Assembly: GCA_013398955.1 (NCBI GenBank)
Contig: VWPU01012740.1
Span: 274,501 to 338,500 of the forward strand
Source: Callaeas wilsoni
Taxonomy: Eukaryota > Chordata > Aves > Passeriformes > Callaeidae
DNA length: 64,000 nt
Direction: 5' to 3'
Each line of letters opens with the position of its first letter. Position 1 is the stretch's first letter. The position numbers were made by a program, and so were the translations under genes. This document shows positions 40,621 through 52,969 of the stretch, in pieces. The notes under the pieces are model-generated. The model made no database searches and was not told the DNA's origin. It saw only the letters and a list, made by a program, of their open reading frames with translations.

Positions 40621-40878
40621 GTGGGGCTACACCTGGTCCACAAGAGGGGCACAGGATGGCAAGGAAAATACTCCTGTTCTTGGTGCTTTTTATGTCAGAC
40701 AGTGCTGGGACTGCTAACAGGCTATTATCCTTTTGTACTGTAATTTATGGAAATGGAGCCCAAGGAGTGCTGAGAGCACGGGAGTCATGGTGCCATAAGG
40801 TTGTTTCTGAAAGGTTGGGAGAAAGATGTCCGGTGATCTGTGTATATGCAAATGACAAGAGCAAAGCTTCAGAGAAAA

Positions 40879-40917
40879 CACACACACACGCACGCACGCA
40901 CACACACACACACACAC
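40879..40917 (+). repeat. (CA)n/(CGCA)n microsatellite
   Basis: A CA repeat interrupted by ACGC units. It creates low-complexity Thr/His and Cys/Val shadow peptides in frames on both strands that are not genes. Confidence 0.95.
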
Positions 40918-42334
40918 GTTCATGCGTATTCAGGACACGCATTTTCCATCTTTTCCTCCTGCTCCTCTGTCTCTCTATTTGCAACTCCGGTGCCCTCCTT
41001 CCCCCAGAGCTCCCCCCCCATTGCTTGATGCAGCTGTTTAGTCCTGACAGGTCTGACCAGTCATTTTTGCTAACCTCTGATAGCATCTAGGTCAGCGTGA
41101 TCCCAAACTGGCTTGCTTTTGTTCTCAGTTAACAAGAAATACAATGCTATTAGCTTAGGCTGGGATTCCACAAAGCTCTTAAACTCCATGTGCTTCACTC
41201 CAAGAATGCAAGCAATTCTGCTTTTCTCCTTCAGCAGGGCACTTAGGTGCCTGCTTAAAGTTAGGCACATATGAAACATGTTTGAGCTGAATCAGGCCCT
41301 CACTGAGGAGAAATAGTGCCACTTTGCCTTTTTTTTCAGTTGGCCCCTTTTTCCAGCATATGCCATATGCCAGCTCACTACCCCATCTCAGATGGCATAC
41401 ATGCAATAATGTGCTTGAAAGCAAGGCTCAGGAAGTGGGAGAGACTGAGAAATCTGTGCAACTATATCCAATAGCTGTACAATAATAAATGCTCATTAGA
41501 TTTTGTAAAATCTCTGAAAGTAACAGAGGAATTCAAACAGGGGAATTGTTTTTTGTCTCATCACTTTCCATGCGGAACTATAAATATTACTTTACAATTC
41601 ATTTTTATTCCCACAGTTTTCCATGATCACAGGTAGCCCTCTGCCTCCCACTGAAGAACAGCACTGCAGGAACAGAGAGGGCTGAGCTAGAGGTGGTACA
41701 TGGTGCATTGGGAACCTGTCTGGGGGCAACCAAGGTGCTGGCTCCAATTGCTCCCTGCTGCCTTCCGTACCCATTTGGTCAGTGGTGGCCAAAGGGAAAT
41801 GCTTTTCTCAGAAAGGTCTGCCTCAGGAAAGTAGGGACAGGGAAGTTGCAGAGATGGTTTGGTCCATTTTCATACTTGTACTTCAAACTGGTCATGCAGC
41901 ATGTGGGAAAGAGCAGGGAAGGACAAACTTTTCAAAGGCTCTGGGCATTTCTTCAGGATATGCAACTGAAAGTCTTTTATAAAGTACTTTCATAATTACA
42001 CAGTACTATGGCCTGTGGTTAAAAAAATCCCATGGACATTACCAGCCTGAACTGGGCGGGGGTGAGGCAGGAGTTTTGTGGTTAAGGTGACAGAGAGCTC
42101 CTACTGAGGAGATCGCAGGTCAGCCAGCAGGCAGGACTTCCCCCCAGTGCTCTGCTCGGCCCACACCACATCCCTGGAGTAAACACCCTGCTAAAGACAC
42201 CTTCTTGCAGTTTTCTCAGCAAGGTGCAAAGCCAAGGTCCCAGCAGTGATTGTTAAGGATGGGAAGGGAGGGTGTCAATGATGGAGCCAGGCTCTTCCCA
42301 GTGGTGCCAAGCAATAGGACAAAAGGCAATGGGC
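40918..42334. other. Gene-free stretch, nothing specific seen
   Basis: Short frames only. A small palindrome (AGATTTTGTAAAATCT) lies near 41498. No mobile element was recognised. Confidence 0.5.
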
Positions 42335-43021
42335 AGAATCACAGAACCACAATGTTGTTAGGGTTGAAAGGGACCTCTGGGGGTCATCTAGACCAACCTC
42401 TCTGCCAAGGCAGGATCACCTGGAGCAGGTTACACAGAAATGTGCACAGGTGGATTTTGAATGTCTCCAGAGAGGGAGACTCCACAACCTCCCCGGGCTG
42501 CCTGTTCCAGTGCTCTGCCACCCTCAATGTAAAGAAGCTCTTCCTCGTGTTGATGTGAAACTTCTTGTGATTTAGTTTATGGCCACTGCTTCTCATTCTG
42601 TTGATGGGCACCACTGAAAACAGTCTGGCCCCATGCTCTTGGCACCCACCTTGGAGATATTTACATGCATTAATGAGATCCCCTTTTCAGTCTTCTCTTC
42701 AACTGACTAAAGAGCCCCAGCTCCCACAGTCTCTCCTCATAAAAGAGATGCTCCAGACTCCAAATCATCTTTGTGGCCCTCTTCTGGACCCTCTCCAGTA
42801 GCTCCTTGTCTTTCCTGTCTTGAGGATCCCAGAACTGGACACATCACTCCAGATCTGGCCTCACTAGGGCCCAGTAGAGGGTGAGGATCATCTCCCTTGA
42901 TCTTCTGGCCATACTCTTTGCAATGCATTCCAGGATTTCACACAAAGAATCCCTGGCCACAAGGACACATTGCCAGCTCATGTCAACTTGTCTTCCACCA
43001 GGACTCCCAAGTCCTTCTTTA
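42335..43021 (-). mobile_element. CR1 LINE 3' part, minus orientation
   Basis: This begins with the reverse complement of the CR1 terminus (AGAATCACAGAACCACAATG), followed by the typical GGGTTGAAAGGGACCTCTGG section. It continues through CR1 text parallel to that at 29.75-30.5 kb, including the CAGTAGAGGGTGAGGATCAT block near 42872 and the CACCAGGACTCCCAAGTCCT block near 42996. It is 5'-truncated and retains no intact reverse transcriptase. Confidence 0.9.
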
Positions 43022-43034
43022 AGTGCAGATGACC

Positions 43035-43225
43035 ATGTACTGGAACAGGCTGCCCAGAGAGGGTGTGGAATCTCCCTCACTGGAGATATTCAAGAACCAT
43101 CTGGACTCAATCCTGTGCAACGTGGTCTAGGGGACTCTCCTCCAGCAGAGAAGCTGGATCAGAGCAGGAGGTTGGACTCACTGTGGTCCCTTCCGACCTT
43201 ACCCATTCAGTGATTCTGTGATTTT
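43035..43225 (+). mobile_element. CR1 LINE 3' end, plus orientation
   Basis: About 190 bp of CR1 3' end in the opposite orientation. It runs from TACTGGAACAGGCTGCCCAG through AGGAGGTTGGACTCACTGTG and ends with CAGTGATTCTGTGATT. It abuts the minus-oriented copy on its left, so the two form an inverted pair whose 3' ends face outwards. Confidence 0.9.
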
Positions 43226-46200
43226 CACAGGAGCTGGGTGATAATTCTGGTTAAATTCCAGTCCTGGTAATTGCACGCTACCTGAAGGAATTCCTGCTGC
43301 TGATTCACCAGTGAAAGCCACAGTGGTCCCAGGCCACAGAGCCACCCAGGGTTGTTACAACAGGCTACATAACTGGCTTTGGGGTGGGGCTCTTTCAGGG
43401 ATTCTTGCTGATGTGTTTTGTGTGGGATTTAGACATTTACTAGGTCAGGGAGACTGAGGGAAACTGTTTAGTTCAGTTGTCGGCATGGTCACAGGAGAGA
43501 GAAGAAACTTCTGCTCCATTTCCTGAGTCAGCTGAGTCTCTGGAGCATGTCTAGGACCCAGAGCCTTCTCTGGACGGTGAATAATACCTTCTGTGTATTA
43601 TTCACTGGTACTGACAGTGCTTAGATCATGATCTGTTTGCTCCTGTAGGTGTCCAGATGTGAAGCTTTAGGTACTTTGAGGCAGTAGCAACAGAATGGGA
43701 AATGGTGAATCAAATTCTGTGCTAACAGGACTCTCAGGCTACAGAGCAGTGCCTTTACTCTTTGTGCAAGAGATCCTAGAAAATAAGGTAATGCACACGA
43801 AAGCACTGCAGCTAGTGAGAAAGAAAGAGGCTTTCAGGTGTAGCAATTATGATGGCCAGTCAAGAACAGGGTGTCTGAGTTCTCCTGCTACATTTAATTT
43901 ATGGTAAGCAGAACGGCTTCAAAAAAGGGTCTCCCTATTCAAAAAAAGTCCCTATATTTTTCTGGTTAAGACACTCCTAAAAAGTGTGCATTTGAATCCG
44001 CTTGGAAGACATGGATTTAAGTCTATTCCCTGCTTGCATCTCAGGTAGGTGCTCAGAACTCTTCTTTTTCAGGGCTACCAGACTGGGTCCCCCATGGTAC
44101 AAGGGAGGGATACCTTGCACACAAATATCAGCATGGCTTAAAGGTTGACCAGGCATGTAACACCATTGCAGTACCTGATGGTAGGTGTGTGTCCTGCACA
44201 AAAGGACACATGGAGAACTCGTTGCCTGGAGAACCTTACCGCTGCTGGGAGAGATGCAGACCTGGTGCCTCCTTGATACTTTGCTGGTGAGCAGAGGTTT
44301 GGAGAGGTCAGAATTGGTGATTTTTCATTACCTATCCATGTCATGCTTGAGTAGATACTACAAGGAGTCTTTAAACATGTGAACTCATAGTAAGGCTTTT
44401 TTTGCAGCTCCTTTGGAGTAGAACAAAATGCTTTGCTTTCTAAAATAAACTGTTACCAGTGTCTTTTGTAAAGCTGGCAAAAGAATAAGATCAACCTCAG
44501 TCCACATTTTCTTCTAACTTTACCAAACAGACACTAAAATAAAATGCCCTTTACTAAACATTAGGTAGGATTTTTCCTTTGATGACTCTCTGCTCCCAAA
44601 AGACAGCTCAAATCCAGGAAACATGAGGAAAGAGTCAGCCACTTGAAGGGTGCAGATTTCATTGTTATTGTTTGCCAGTGAAAGAACAACAATGCATAAG
44701 AAAACATGTATACTAAATAACACTAATTGCATTATAAAGAGCACCAGGCATCCTATAAAAACTTGTTGCCTAAATGTGTCTGTAACAATTTATCAGCAAA
44801 TGATCTTCATGCAAAAGAGCCAAAGCAATTAGCTGGGGGCTGGCTGAGCTCTGCACTCCTTTCACATGCTGTGTAGTAAAACAGACCACCAAAAAAAAAA
44901 ATCCTGTATACCTCAAAATGCTAGGTCAGTGGTTCAGCTGTTTCACTAGGGTCTTTTCTGGGTTAATTTGCCATATTTTAAAAAGCATGTTACACATTAT
45001 ACATTTTTTTACTTTTTCTTCTTTCACTGCTATGGTTTGGCTGCATGTGCCTAAGAGTAAACCCCCTGCAGAATAATTTGCATTAGCTAGAACTGAATCA
45101 ACAAACAGGTTTCACCTGAAAGTGGACAGACTTATTCTCCATGTTAAGGCTGATTTTTATTTATTTATATTTTTAAGCTTCTTTGACCAACAGGTAAGTA
45201 AAAACCTAACCATGATATTGAAATAACATTGACTTACCCTGCCTGTTTTGGTTTTGGTTTTGTGGTTTTAAGTTAGTGCTTTCATTTAATGTAACCCTTA
45301 TACCACCATCTGATTTTGAAGGTATCAAAAGAGAGTAAATGGCAGGTATATGGTATTTTCCTTGTTAAGAGGTGTTGTCATTTTATACATTAGGATAACA
45401 CCTGTGGACCAAGCCACTGAGCTTTGGATAACTGCAGACTGGGAGTATTGTGAAGATGTGACTACAGATTTGCCTACACTTCTCTCCAAGAAAATATATG
45501 TAAGTTATAGTGGCTGCTTTGTGTTTTTATAGGCTGGAACTGTGTTATTCATGGGATGTGGAGTATAACGTTGATTTTGTGTTTTGACTCTTCAATTCTT
45601 CTCTAAATGCAGACAGAGGAGAAAGCAATTTGGCGCTTGCTCTTCACAGATGGGAAGATATGGTCTTTGATCTTAATGCTAGAACTAGTAATCAAATGTT
45701 GGCTTCCTGGCTTTTAATGTGTGAATGAGTTGAAAGATGCTGTTGACTAGGCTAACAAGCCATGTGTAGTGGGTGAATGATGCTTTGTGTAGCTCATTCT
45801 CGACATATTTATGATATAAAACAAATGTATGAAGGTCTTTTGATCCATGAGCAAAGGCTGCCTATGTTTACAGAGACAAGGCAGGAGTATTTGGAGGTCT
45901 TGAAAAGTATCCACATGCACTGTTGTCTCCCTGCCTTTACAGTGTTTTTGCTTATCTTTCTGTTTGTTAGCTACAGTGCTTTCTGCTAGAATACTGTTAA
46001 TATTCACTTCATGTGAGCTTCACTATTACACCTCCTCTGTGTGGAAATAGCATGGTGAAATCTTTTTAGACCTATGGTGTGTACATTTGGGTTGGGAAAG
46101 GACAGGGCAACTCTTATGGCCACGCAGCTGCACAAAACCTGTTTCTTCCCTCTTTATCAATGAACGGCACCAAGTGCTCAAGGAATTCAGCAGCTGTATT

Positions 46201-46329
46201 TTGCTTGGAATTATATGTGAAGGCGGATCCTCCTTCTTGTCATTTTATTTATCATTAACAGCCATTTTAATTTCTTCCCAGCGGCAATTATACTGATATC
46301 ACCACATCTAAATCAGAAATGACACTGAA
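43226..46329. other. Gene-free stretch
   Basis: No exon was recognised. It contains a perfect small hairpin at 43577-43605 and AT-rich DNA from about 44,680 to 45,300. All frames are short. Confidence 0.5.
43577..43605. other. Perfect 11-bp hairpin
   Basis: GTGAATAATAC (43577-43587) is followed by a 7-base loop and its exact reverse complement GTATTATTCAC (43595-43605). Function unknown. It could be a cruciform or the remnant of a small transposon end. Confidence 0.8.
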
Positions 46330-46560
46330 GTGCTTATATTATGTTGACTGGGCATCACCTAATTTTTAAGTGGCATTCTTGCCCCATCATTGTGATTATA
46401 TCCCTTTCTAATAAGTAATATAAGAAAAGATCTACATAATGGGAAAACATGCATATTAATATATTCCATGACAAACATGTTAACTTTACATATTAATCAT
46501 GGTAAATAGAAGTCATGCTTTACATTTTTCCTCTTCAGTACACTGTTCTCTTGACAGCTT
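46330..46560. promoter_or_regulatory. Candidate conserved non-coding element
   Basis: This is an AT-rich block with GCATATTAATATATTCC near 46451 and ACATATTAATCATGG near 46488, without coding frames. Low confidence. Confidence 0.22.
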
Positions 46561-48929
46561 GCTTTCCCTCTGGTTCTATTCTTTCCAGTCCTGGTGTACA
46601 TTCCACTGCCTCTGGTCACCCTGTTAGTTGCAGAAGGAGAAGGCAGGTCACATCCATCTGGTCAAAAGGAAAAAAAGGAAAAACAATGTTACTGGATGAT
46701 GTAATATTGCTGCTCTCCTCACTGCATTCAGGTCTGCATGAAGGGACTCGAATATGTGCAATAAACATATGTGTGTGATAATGAGATTGTTGGTGGAAAG
46801 CCATCTTGAAAAGACAAAGAGCAATTAAGCTTGCTTACTTATACAAGTTAGAATGACAAGATGCCAGTGCTGGTCCCGCTCATCCATATAATAGGGTTCT
46901 CCTTCCCTGCTTAGCTGTATTGGGAGAAGCATTTCCTGTCAAACCTCTGCCATGACTCCACCATAAAGCAATCTGCCTTTCTGCCTTTCATACACCATTC
47001 ATTCTCACACTCGCATCACTGTCCTGATTTCAACTGAGTGCCTGCTAGCAAGCACCTGTATTAGAATAATTTAAGAATTCAATGCAAAGCCTTCATATAA
47101 CAGAGTATTTATTTGTATTGGTGTACTCTCTCGTCCAATTTTAATTGAATACTTAAAGATGTCAGTGGGGAGATGTGCAGGTTGCTCACAAATGCTTAAT
47201 AATGCGATGTGTGGAGTCAACAAATAATGCACCTTTCTTTTGCTATCTTGAAGATTTAGATAGGATATCTTGGATGCTATTGACAAGGAGAGATGTGTGG
47301 AACAATAGGAACATATGATAGTATTAGATAACAATAGCTATCCTTATGCATCTTGAATTGAATGATGAAGCCATCAATTAGAGAAATAGCCCTCTGAGTA
47401 TATATCATTGACAAGATGAATACCAGTACATTGCATTTCTGGATGGAGATCTCAGTGATCTGTAATTCAGAAAGGCAGTGAACAGTATATACAGTCAAAC
47501 TAATTCTATTACTTTGAAAATCAGAAATCTTTTGCCCATGTTTCTTTGGTTTTGTGGTTTGGTTTTATTTTAGCTACAAGACTCTTTCAGATACTGAGGG
47601 TATTTGTACTTTATATTAATAACTTAAACAATGCTTTCTCAGTTAGCATTAAGATGCCATTCTTCTTCACAGTAAGCATATTTAGTGGACACTTTCAGGG
47701 CTTGAAGGAGCATGAGGAGAAGTTCTTTCTAGTTGCTGTCTGGTCTCTTACTAAATTCTTCCATACAGGCATGGGGATCCATTCACACCCCATGAACTCT
47801 CTTAGAGTCTCTCTCCACAACAAGGAGCAGACCTGGCATACACTCTATGCCATAGACTCTATTTTCAACCTAAATTCTCTTGTGTCCTCTTTGGAATGTC
47901 TGATAGTTTCTATCCCCTGTGCACCTCCCAGCTTTGGGTGGTTTTTTTTTTTTTTTTTTTATGTTTTGTTGTTGGGTTTTGGGGTTTTTAAAATAATCAT
48001 TAGTATTGTTTATAGCAGAAAAGCAACAGAAAGAGTCAAAGAGATGGAAGTTGCATTATAATAAATAAGGAATTCCCAGTTCTTACAGTTTCCAGTTATC
48101 AGTTTTATTTTTTTTTACTTACATTTCAAAGTGAGTAAATATTCCACGGTCAGGGCCAAAATTTATTCTTGGATCTTTACATAGGTACCAAAATGTACAG
48201 CAGCAGCATTAGACAGTGAAGATGGCTCTGTAGGAGAATAAAGAAAAAATATGAGGAAAGACTGTAATTAACAGAGTGCTTGACTAACTATAAAATACAA
48301 TTAAAAGAATGAAAATAAGCATTCATGACCATTATCTGTATTATTATTATTTTTGGTTGAGGTTTTTTTTAACATGGACTCCTTTGTGTGAAATTAGCTT
48401 TATGATCTAAATGTTTAGGTCCTCTTCATGTTTGTTTGCTTGTATGCAGAAGGTCATTATATTAAAAAATGAATCCTACCAGGCATGCCAGTGATTGTTG
48501 CAGTGAAGAATTTCTAGAGCCTTAGGGGATAAAAAACAGTCACTGCCTTTCTCAGAAGCATCTGAAAGGGCTAATGAAGTTTGGTGGATCTCAAATGTGT
48601 TGACAATACATGGCCTGATGAGGGTAAGAAAAAGCTCAGGTCTTTCAGGGAAACAGCAGGTAAAAGAAATTTCTGTAGCTTTCCCCCTTCTAAATCTAAT
48701 CAAATGAAACCACCTACAGGCCAGTAAGCTTCTTGAGTGCACTTTGCCCTGGAAATAGTGTTGTATTATCACTCAAAACATAAATAATGCAATAAAAGAA
48801 AATGGTTGATGTCTTCTTAATGAGCTATTGTTGAGGCACCTTTCGCTCTTATCTCTTTTCATAGCCTGATGCAAAGAGCAGCATCCAGTGGTCGAGAGCG
48901 TATTTTGAGTGCTGCTAGGAAAGTACAAA
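46561..48929. other. Gene-free stretch with a poly-T run
   Basis: The plus-strand frame at 47546-48061 (171 codons) runs through the poly-T tract at 47942-47960 and encodes Phe-rich low complexity. I see no domain and call it chance. The remainder has only short frames. Confidence 0.5.
47942..47960 (+). repeat. Poly-T run (19 T)
   Basis: Uninterrupted homopolymer. Its length may be affected by sequencing. No retrocopy body was recognised beside it. Confidence 0.9.
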
Positions 48930-49190
48930 TGAGAAAACAGGTTTAATTATACTGCTTACTGCATCTAGAGGTCCATGTGGTTTGACCGGCTGTGTTAGGA
49001 CACCCTGTAATTTGGAGGAATTCTCTGTGCACTGGCACCATAAATGTACTGCTATCAAAAGGATGGTTAATAATCTAAAGTTGGCTGTTAACATTGCTGG
49101 AGCTGGTGTCTATAATTTCAGTGAGTGACCTGAATGACTCTGCAATGAAAGACTGAAATGTCACTCTCCTCCTTTACTTTGTTTGCCTTG
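48930..49190. promoter_or_regulatory. Candidate conserved non-coding element
   Basis: This repeat-free block has few stretches of low complexity and a balanced, information-rich texture. It includes TTTAATTATACTGC near 48942 and GGTTAATAATCTAAAG near 49064. It has no open frame of note. By eye it is one of the better candidates for deep conservation. Confidence 0.28.
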
Positions 49191-49662
49191 AGCAAAGACT
49201 GCTCCAGATTGTGTACATCCACCGAGGTCCAAATGATGAAAGGGCAGCACGTAAGTGTGGATTCAAGGCTCAGCTAAATCTCCCTGCTCTGGCAGAATAG
49301 CAGGGAACATGAGAAAGAGGACACAGGTGAAAAATAAGACGATCTCCTCTGGAGCAGCTTCCACTGTGGCTATCTTTTCCCACCTCTGAGCAAGTAAAAG
49401 TGAGCCTAGCTATAGGGACCTGGCTCTCCCTTGCTCTCTTAGCTGCCAGCCACAAGTAAATCAAACCTGATGCCTGTGGCTAAAGGCAAATCAAATGCTT
49501 TCCATTACCCAGGTTTTTTTTTGCACCTGCTTCTGTGACATCTGTGTAATAACAGTTACGTGTGACAAAAGGTAGTCTGACCTGACTTCAAGTATTTCAT
49601 TGCTTTCTTCATTGTGCTGAGTGAGCAAGCAAGCAGAGGACTCGTATTCTTCATGGGAGGTA
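49191..49662. other. Gene-free stretch, nothing specific seen
   Basis: Short frames only. It leads into a CR1 remnant. Confidence 0.5.
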
Positions 49663-49740
49663 GAACTGTAGAATCATTTAGGTTGAAAAAGACCTTTAAG
49701 GTCATCAAGGTGCCACAGACCACCCAGCTGAGACACCTGT
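49663..49740 (-). mobile_element. CR1 3'-end remnant, minus orientation
   Basis: GTAGAATCATTTAGGTTGAA followed by AAAGACCTTTAAGGTCATCA is the reverse complement of a CR1 3' terminus. Similarity fades after about 80 bp. Confidence 0.7.
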
Positions 49741-51079
49741 GGAGTGGCAAGTGCAAAGACCTTTGCTGTCAGGAATCTTAAACCCTTGTTTCTGATGTGC
49801 CTCGTTGGTACAGCTCAGATGCAGTAAAGGAGTAAAATACTACCAGTAAATTTCAGAAAGTTCAGTATTTGCATTTCATTTGGAAACCTATGACATTTTG
49901 GCATATTTTCACTGGAAGGCCAGAGCAAGGCTGATTGAAGATCAGTGTCGGCATTAAAATATACAAGGTATGGGAGCTGGTGCGCTTCAGAGCAAAGTCA
50001 GCCTGCCAGGCACAGAACCAGGGCAACCCTGGGACAGAGAATAGGACTGTTAGGGTTGGTGGTTTTTTTTAAATACAGTGTTGAACAAAGAGATTAAGTC
50101 ACCCACAACACTCTGAAGCTGTATCTCCTTGGAGTGACACAGGTTCTTAGAGCAAATATGCTTGTTTTCAGACCTTCATTCACATTGCCTGATGTACAAG
50201 TGTCGGCACTGGGGGTTGTTCAACCTTTCCACTTGCCGTGTGGCAGATAGGAAACCACTGGAACAGCACCATTCTCTGTATTCTCTCTGGTACAGTATGG
50301 CTAGTTTTCAAGTACCAAGAAACTTTTCCATCATTTGGATAAGCATGGATGTCAAGTTGTACTCTGGCAAAATTATGATGAGAAGCTCCAAAAAAATCTA
50401 AGCCTGAGTGACCATTCCCCTCCAGCCATCATGAAGGCACTATCAACATTTTGTTTACTGAAAATGTTAAAGAGGTACTGTTGCCATTTATATATGACTG
50501 GTAAAGTTCTGACTCTATTTCTGAAAGCAAAGAAATAATTGCTTTCACCTTCCCACCTTGCATTGTCTGTAATTAGTTGAAAATGTGACATAATACCAGG
50601 AAGATGGAAGAAAATAATCTGGAAAGCAAGGACACTGGCATTAGTGCTCACTGCAGTATATTTGAGAAGCACTTCTGTTAGATTTAGGACTGTATCTGAT
50701 TTACATGGCGGGGGGGAGAAAGCCTGAACTCATCTGAGGTGAAGCCTCAGATCATCTTCCAGTCACCTGAACACACCACTATCAACATCCTTTTTTTGCC
50801 CCTGCTGGATACAACCCTTGTCTCTATAAGCATCTTCTATCTACAGCCCACCACTCATCTTACAGAGTTCTAGTTCATACCATGTGACTCAATGCTGAAA
50901 TGTTTTGTATTGCTACAATTTCAAGTTTGTGGAAAAGGAGGAATATTTGGCTCTTTCCTCTTTACATCATGATGTGTGTTTTGTGACTGCTGAACATGGC
51001 AGCTTTTCACAAACAAGAAAGGAAGAAATGCCAAAGAAGTTCCCTCATCACATTAACAGAATGAAAGGCACTGCAAATT

Positions 51080-51107
51080 AAATCATACAGGTGGAAAAAG
51101 ACCTTGG
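51080..51107 (-). mobile_element. Possible CR1 terminal trace
   Basis: AATCATACAGGTGGAAAAAG plus GACCTTGG resembles the start of a reverse-complemented CR1 3' end. At under 30 bp the match could be chance. Confidence 0.3.
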
Positions 51108-52961
51108 TGGGTTGTTTTGGGTTTTTTTCCCCTGTGTAGCTAGAAAAGATCTCGACATTGAAAAGAAAAATTTTCTGTTTCTGTGGTAAAATGTAAACTG
51201 TACTTCTTTGCCATAAATCTACTCAAATTTTGTTGCAGAGCATATAGGCAAAACTCTGTGCTTTTTTAGGTTTACATATATTACAAGACAACTTGACCTA
51301 CCCCCCATGGAAAAGGGAGAGTAAAGCCTGAAACAGTTCCAGCAGCCTCCCTCTATTATTATTTTCACCCTTTATTTTTTGTTGGGAGTAGGGAGGGAAG
51401 CAGAGAGAAAGAGGGAGAAGGGATGGAAAAGGTAGCTATCAAGTAAGTCAGGATTGTGACTTAAAGGAGTGAGGGGAAAAGCTGTTTTTTTGAACTAGGA
51501 TGGACAATAATCTGTCCTGCACAGTCCAGTTCATATAGAGAAGAATACCTGGGAACTGGGGGGTTGTCTTTTTAGCAGTTCCTCCAGAGAAAGTTTTGCT
51601 TTGCCACCACCCATCATCTCAGAGGCAGAACTTGCAAAGCTGCTGCCATTGCCACCATAGCTCTTACAACATCGACTGCAAACACTGAATTGAATTTCCC
51701 AAGATTTTGGGAGTTATCTGAAGGCCCTGGGAAATTTCGCTACAACTTGAGGTTAGGCAGGTCTGTGCATTAGAACTGTTTTTACCAGCAGCATGAACAC
51801 ACACACAGAAATAAGAGCCAGATTCTCCTCAGAGACTGTTTTCACATGGGGTGGGGGAGCGTTTCAAGAGCGTTATTCTTGTTCCTCATTTTCATTCCCA
51901 GGAGAGGAAACTGACTCAGTATCTCTCTTATTTGTAGGCACTTGTGATAGCAGATTGAGTTTTCCCAGCTCAGTAAGAAGTCAAATGATCCAGTAACTGA
52001 CTCTGCATCTCGATTACTGAGGATACAGGAAAAATAATGTATTTTACCCACTTTCATCTGGCTACTCTTGCCACACCCTATGCAGGGAGGAAAGGTACAT
52101 TATGCTGCTTGTATGCAGGGGTTATTTTGGAAGTAACACAACCCAAGGAGAACCCCTTATTAGGGCTTCAATGAGGGTTTACATATAGGTGTCAAGGGGC
52201 AAATAAGCCAGGCGTTTTCAGCATTATTCTTGTTTAATGTTATGAAATGGCTTTCAAAACTCTGGATGCAAATAAAACTTTCCAATAGGCTGCCAGGAAC
52301 AGTCATGCCAACAATGCCATGCCAATGTGAATGAAGTTGGAGTGTTTTTCTTTGTAGCAATCAGACATGCCACACAATGCATTTCTGTGGAGTTCTCTTT
52401 CTTGGGTGGTTGAAATCACTTGGCTGGCAGCCTCGTGCCTCCCAGCTCACCTGAGGCATGCTGTAATCAGCCAGAACTGCACTGCATGTCATGTCTTACT
52501 GCTTCCAGAAAATACACAAATTTCCTTTCCTTCTATTCCCTTTGTGAATGAGTCCCTTAGGGGTATGGTTTTAAGACAGCACACAAGAAGCCTTTGCACA
52601 GATCCTCGTAACGCATAATGAGATTTGTGCGCCTGCCTACTTTCTCTGAAAATGCACCCTAGAACAGCAGAAGTGACTTGGTCTGGCACTCGCTTGGTCC
52701 TTTTGACCTCCCTCTTGTGACAGAAGAGAAAGACTTCCCCCTCCTTCTCTTACAGAAAGCCTGGAGGGTAGGTTTTTATGATGTGCTGTCTGGTCTTGCA
52801 GTAAACAGAGACATTTCTTGAGGTTTTTAGAGTCATCAGCTCCAGTTCTGAAGAAAGATACAGTTGTTCAGCACTTCACGGGATAAACTTAAAGAGTACA
52901 GGTGCAATGAGTCTGCATGTCCTATGACAGAAGGCTTGAATGCAGTGTTTTTGCTTCAAAA

Positions 52962-52969
52962 TGACGTCA
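52962..52969. promoter_or_regulatory. Palindromic CRE word TGACGTCA
   Basis: A perfect 8-bp CRE/ATF consensus lies in otherwise unremarkable DNA. An isolated match has little predictive value. Confidence 0.25.

Noticed and set aside
40714..41086. Cys/Val-rich and His/Thr-rich peptides around 40.9 kb
   Set aside because: Translations of the CA microsatellite.
47546..48061. 171-codon plus-strand frame
   Set aside because: Runs through a 19-T homopolymer and is Phe-rich low complexity. No domain.
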